Shown here in pieces: positions 6,845-8,634 of a DNA stretch of 8,634 nt. Numbering within the stretch: the stretch's first letter is position 1; every line of letters begins with the position of its first letter. The notes beneath the pieces were generated by a model that saw only the letters and a list, made by a program, of their open reading frames with translations, was not told where the DNA came from and did no database searches. The translations under genes were made by a program, and so were the position numbers. Origin of the DNA: Cyclobacteriaceae bacterium (lineage in GTDB: Bacteria; Bacteroidota; Bacteroidia; Cytophagales; Cyclobacteriaceae); the NCBI GenBank assembly GCA_009885605.1, contig VFKK01000238.1, forward strand, positions 1-8,634. Direction: 5' to 3'.

Positions 6845-8470
6845 CTAGTCCTGCAGGTCCTTTGGCTGGTACAAATCCCCATCGACAAGCACTTTGGTGA
6901 TAAAAAATACCTCCTTTACTTCTTCCCTGCCGGACTCATTGAGGAAGCGAATTTTCTGGGTTCCGCTAAGTAAAAAGTAGCGATCATACCAATGAGCTAT
7001 TTTCAGGCTTTCCGGATTTGTTTCCCGTATGCGCTCATTCTCATCAGTCAGAGCCAACTCAAAATCCAAGCGCTCAAAAACCCTTTCCCCATTTTTGAAA
7101 TAACTCATTCTGATCGTCTGATTCTCAACATATATATGGTAGAGGTCCTCACCCACCACTGCTATCTCACCAAATGCGTTTGGGTAAGTGGTGGTCAAAT
7201 CATCATAGGTGCTGGCATTATCCCATATTACCTGACCTTCCTTTCCGACTTTGATAAAATGGGCAGAAACATACTGGTATTCAGGAATCACTTGGTAAGT
7301 GGAAGCTATCGGATAGCGATTTGAATAAAAAGGATCGTTGAAACTGGGATTATAACCCATTCTGGAGAGACGGTCATACCGATACGCACTTGTCGGAGAA
7401 TACAAACCGGAATTACTACCACCTTTGGAATCAATAATATTTACTTGATCAAAGTAAACGTAATAGGCTTCTTCTGTCTCTCTGACATCCCGAATTGAAT
7501 AGACGTTTTTGATCCCCGGAATCTTTTCTTTTTCGATCTCTTTAAGTGTTTCAGCATCTTTTTTCTGCTTTGACTTCTCATCGAGATAGTTGTAAAAGTT
7601 GGGAAAATCTTCAAGGGTATAAAGCTTAAATTGATGCTCCCCAAACTCATTAATTTCCATCAGGTACATCCCTTGATAAGCCCCTCTTCTTTCAAGACCA
7701 AAAGATCCAATCATCATTTGTTGATAGTCTTCCCGTTCCGGAAGAAGTAAGGCATCTAAAATCTCCTGTCCGGGATCTCCAAACTGGTCAACTTTGACCT
7801 CTTTGATCAAATTTCCCGACATGTCATAGGTATTGACCAGAAGCTCGCGATTCCGGAATTGGCCTTTTCTGCTCAATACCACGTCAATTGCATCAATTTC
7901 AGCCATTTTCCTGATTTGAAGAATCTGGGTATCCTCTGCAAAAATTCCCTGAACCGTATGGATGCTTTTATTTTTCATGTCAAAAATCTGCATGACTGGC
8001 CTGGAATCAGAGGTTCCCATGAAAACAGCTTTGCCATCCACGACTAAAAACTCCACCAACTCAATGCTGAGCAGATTATTAGCGTCAAATTCGAACCCAT
8101 TTTTTGATGATAAATCAATATTCAGAATGTACTTTTCTGCCTTTTCGTAATTTCCTTTTTGAAACAAAACATACAACTGGTTTTCCTCGGTATCAAATCC
8201 GACAATATCAAATCCTTCACGTACCGGAAACTCGACCAAACCATCGGTATTGAGATTAGAATCTGTGATGAAATACTGGAAATTTTTCTTAAAACTGATT
8301 GCTTTCTCAGGGATTACCCTGAAAGAAACCAGAGAATTATCAGTTCTCACCATTTCGAAAACAGGACCGTACAACTCCGCATCAACCTCAAATCTGGCAA
8401 CGAACTTAACCTGAGCAAAAGCCCGAAAACTCAAAATCAAAAACAGTGAAAGAATCAAAAGTTTTCTCAT
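6845..8470 (-). CDS. Exported protein of unknown function, 541 residues
   Basis: I do not recognise this family. The product begins with a signal peptide (MRKLLILSLFLILSFRAFAQ, cleavage about residue 19-20), with no lipobox cysteine, so it is probably periplasmic, secreted or loosely surface-bound. The mature chain is a long run of short beta-strand-like segments separated by charged turns, for example GFDTEENQLYVLF (91-103), VDGKAVFMG (144-152) and VGEDLYHIYVE (439-449). This is reminiscent of a beta-propeller, although no blade repeat is obvious. A charged helix (about 295-319, K/E-rich) and a Tyr/Ser/Pro-rich stretch (350-400) interrupt it. There is no C-terminal sorting domain. The frame extends 37 codons upstream, but that part runs through a palindromic repeat; the ATG at 8470 fits the signal peptide. 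It lies 34 bases before pyrR on the same strand and might share its transcript. Confidence 0.85.
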   Translation of the reverse strand: MRKLLILSLFLILSFRAFAQVKFVARFEVDAELYGPVFEMVRTDNSLVSFRVIPEKAISFKKNFQYFITDSNLNTDGLVEFPVREGFDIVGFDTEENQLYVLFQKGNYEKAEKYILNIDLSSKNGFEFDANNLLSIELVEFLVVDGKAVFMGTSDSRPVMQIFDMKNKSIHTVQGIFAEDTQILQIRKMAEIDAIDVVLSRKGQFRNRELLVNTYDMSGNLIKEVKVDQFGDPGQEILDALLLPEREDYQQMMIGSFGLERRGAYQGMYLMEINEFGEHQFKLYTLEDFPNFYNYLDEKSKQKKDAETLKEIEKEKIPGIKNVYSIRDVRETEEAYYVYFDQVNIIDSKGGSNSGLYSPTSAYRYDRLSRMGYNPSFNDPFYSNRYPIASTYQVIPEYQYVSAHFIKVGKEGQVIWDNASTYDDLTTTYPNAFGEIAVVGEDLYHIYVENQTIRMSYFKNGERVFERLDFELALTDENERIRETNPESLKIAHWYDRYFLLSGTQKIRFLNESGREEVKEVFFITKVLVDGDLYQPKDLQD

Positions 8471-8494
8471 GTGTCTATAATTGATTATTAATGG

Positions 8495-8522
8495 CCACAC
8501 CTGACTGCCGTCAGGCATGTGG
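8495..8522. repeat. Imperfect hairpin palindrome, REP-like
   Basis: Left arm CCACA + CCTGAC (8495-8505) and right arm GTCAGG + CA + TGTGG (8510-8522) pair as an 11-bp stem with a 2-base bulge (CA at 8516-8517) around the loop TGCC. It is far more G/C-rich than the flanking A/T-rich DNA. There is no T run on either side, so it is not a standard terminator. It sits in the leader region upstream of the 541-residue exported-protein gene. Confidence 0.65.
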
Positions 8523-8616
8523 AATCTTGCATACCTGATGATCATCCTTCTGTGTGTCGCTTGAGTCATGCTCGATTTCATAATCCCATTTTCAATAATA
8601 AATCAAACTCTTCTTT

Positions 8617-8630
8617 TCCTACCGGCAGGA
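8617..8630. repeat. Near-perfect 14-base palindrome related to the upstream hairpin
   Basis: TCCTACCGGCAGGA is palindromic apart from one A/C pair. Its core CTACCGGCAGG (8619-8629) matches CTGCCGTCAGG (8505-8515) of the neighbouring hairpin at nine of eleven positions. It lies at the window edge, so a larger repeat unit may be cut off. Confidence 0.45.
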
Positions 8631-8634
8631 CAGA

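Noticed and set aside
6811..6888. 26-codon N-terminal extension of PyrR
   Set aside because: It overlaps the end of the upstream gene and is absent from the PyrR family; MQKRLILD at 6810 is the expected start.
6992..7324. 110-codon + strand open frame inside the exported-protein gene
   Set aside because: It is a shadow frame antisense to a longer open frame that starts with a signal peptide.
8471..8581. 37-codon N-terminal extension of the 541-residue protein
   Set aside because: It passes through the palindromic repeat and would bury the signal peptide inside the protein.
8593..8600. TATTATTG (minus strand) as a promoter for the exported-protein gene
   Set aside because: It is one mismatch from the consensus with no properly spaced -33 element, and more than 100 bases from the start codon.
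1..8634. A defence island, biosynthetic cluster, CRISPR array or mobile element
   Set aside because: Every substantial open frame is accounted for by housekeeping, transport or exported proteins; there are no transposase, integrase, regularly spaced repeats or RNA genes that I can see.

Overview
The window looks like ordinary chromosome from a member of the Bacteroidota, most likely a Cytophagales / Cyclobacteriaceae-type bacterium. The grounds are moderate-to-low GC, almost no Shine-Dalgarno sequences before the starts, a TAnnTTTG-type promoter match before the cystathionine beta-synthase gene, an ABC exporter pair of the kind common in this phylum, a PyrR that reads like the Bacteroidota branch of the family, and small secreted proteins ending their signal peptides in AFAQ or SVAQ. 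The genus cannot be fixed from this evidence.

Layout from left to right. Bases 3-65 hold the likely last 20 codons of a + strand gene. It converges on, and overlaps by 14 bases, a minus-strand membrane-protein gene (52-741). That gene sits 12 bases behind a cystathionine beta-synthase gene with a C-terminal CBS-domain pair (754-2118), so the two probably form one transcript starting just upstream of 2118. Next, still on the minus strand, is a two-gene ABC exporter: ATPase (3852-4568), then a 545-residue permease overlapping it by 8 bases (2222-3859). A 109-base divergent intergenic region (4569-4677) separates this from the only complete + strand gene, a signal-peptide-bearing outer-membrane beta-barrel protein (4678-5301).

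A strong symmetrical hairpin terminator (5303-5334) serves both this gene and the convergent pyrimidine operon. That operon is pyrR (6262-6810) followed after 2 bases by pyrB (5333-6259). PyrB makes carbamoyl-aspartate in de novo UMP synthesis and PyrR is a PRPP-binding uracil phosphoribosyltransferase and/or regulator. Upstream of pyrR by 34 bases is a 541-residue exported protein that I do not recognise (6845-8470). The right edge (8471-8634) has no gene but carries an imperfect hairpin palindrome and a second, related palindromic core that look like a dispersed intergenic repeat family.

I see no mobile element, CRISPR array, tRNA or rRNA, and no defence-type cluster. The most useful leads are the unknown exported protein beside pyrR, the REP-like palindromes at the right edge, the absence of a PyrR-type attenuator leader, and a perfect 14-base palindrome filling the junction between the cystathionine beta-synthase and membrane-protein genes.
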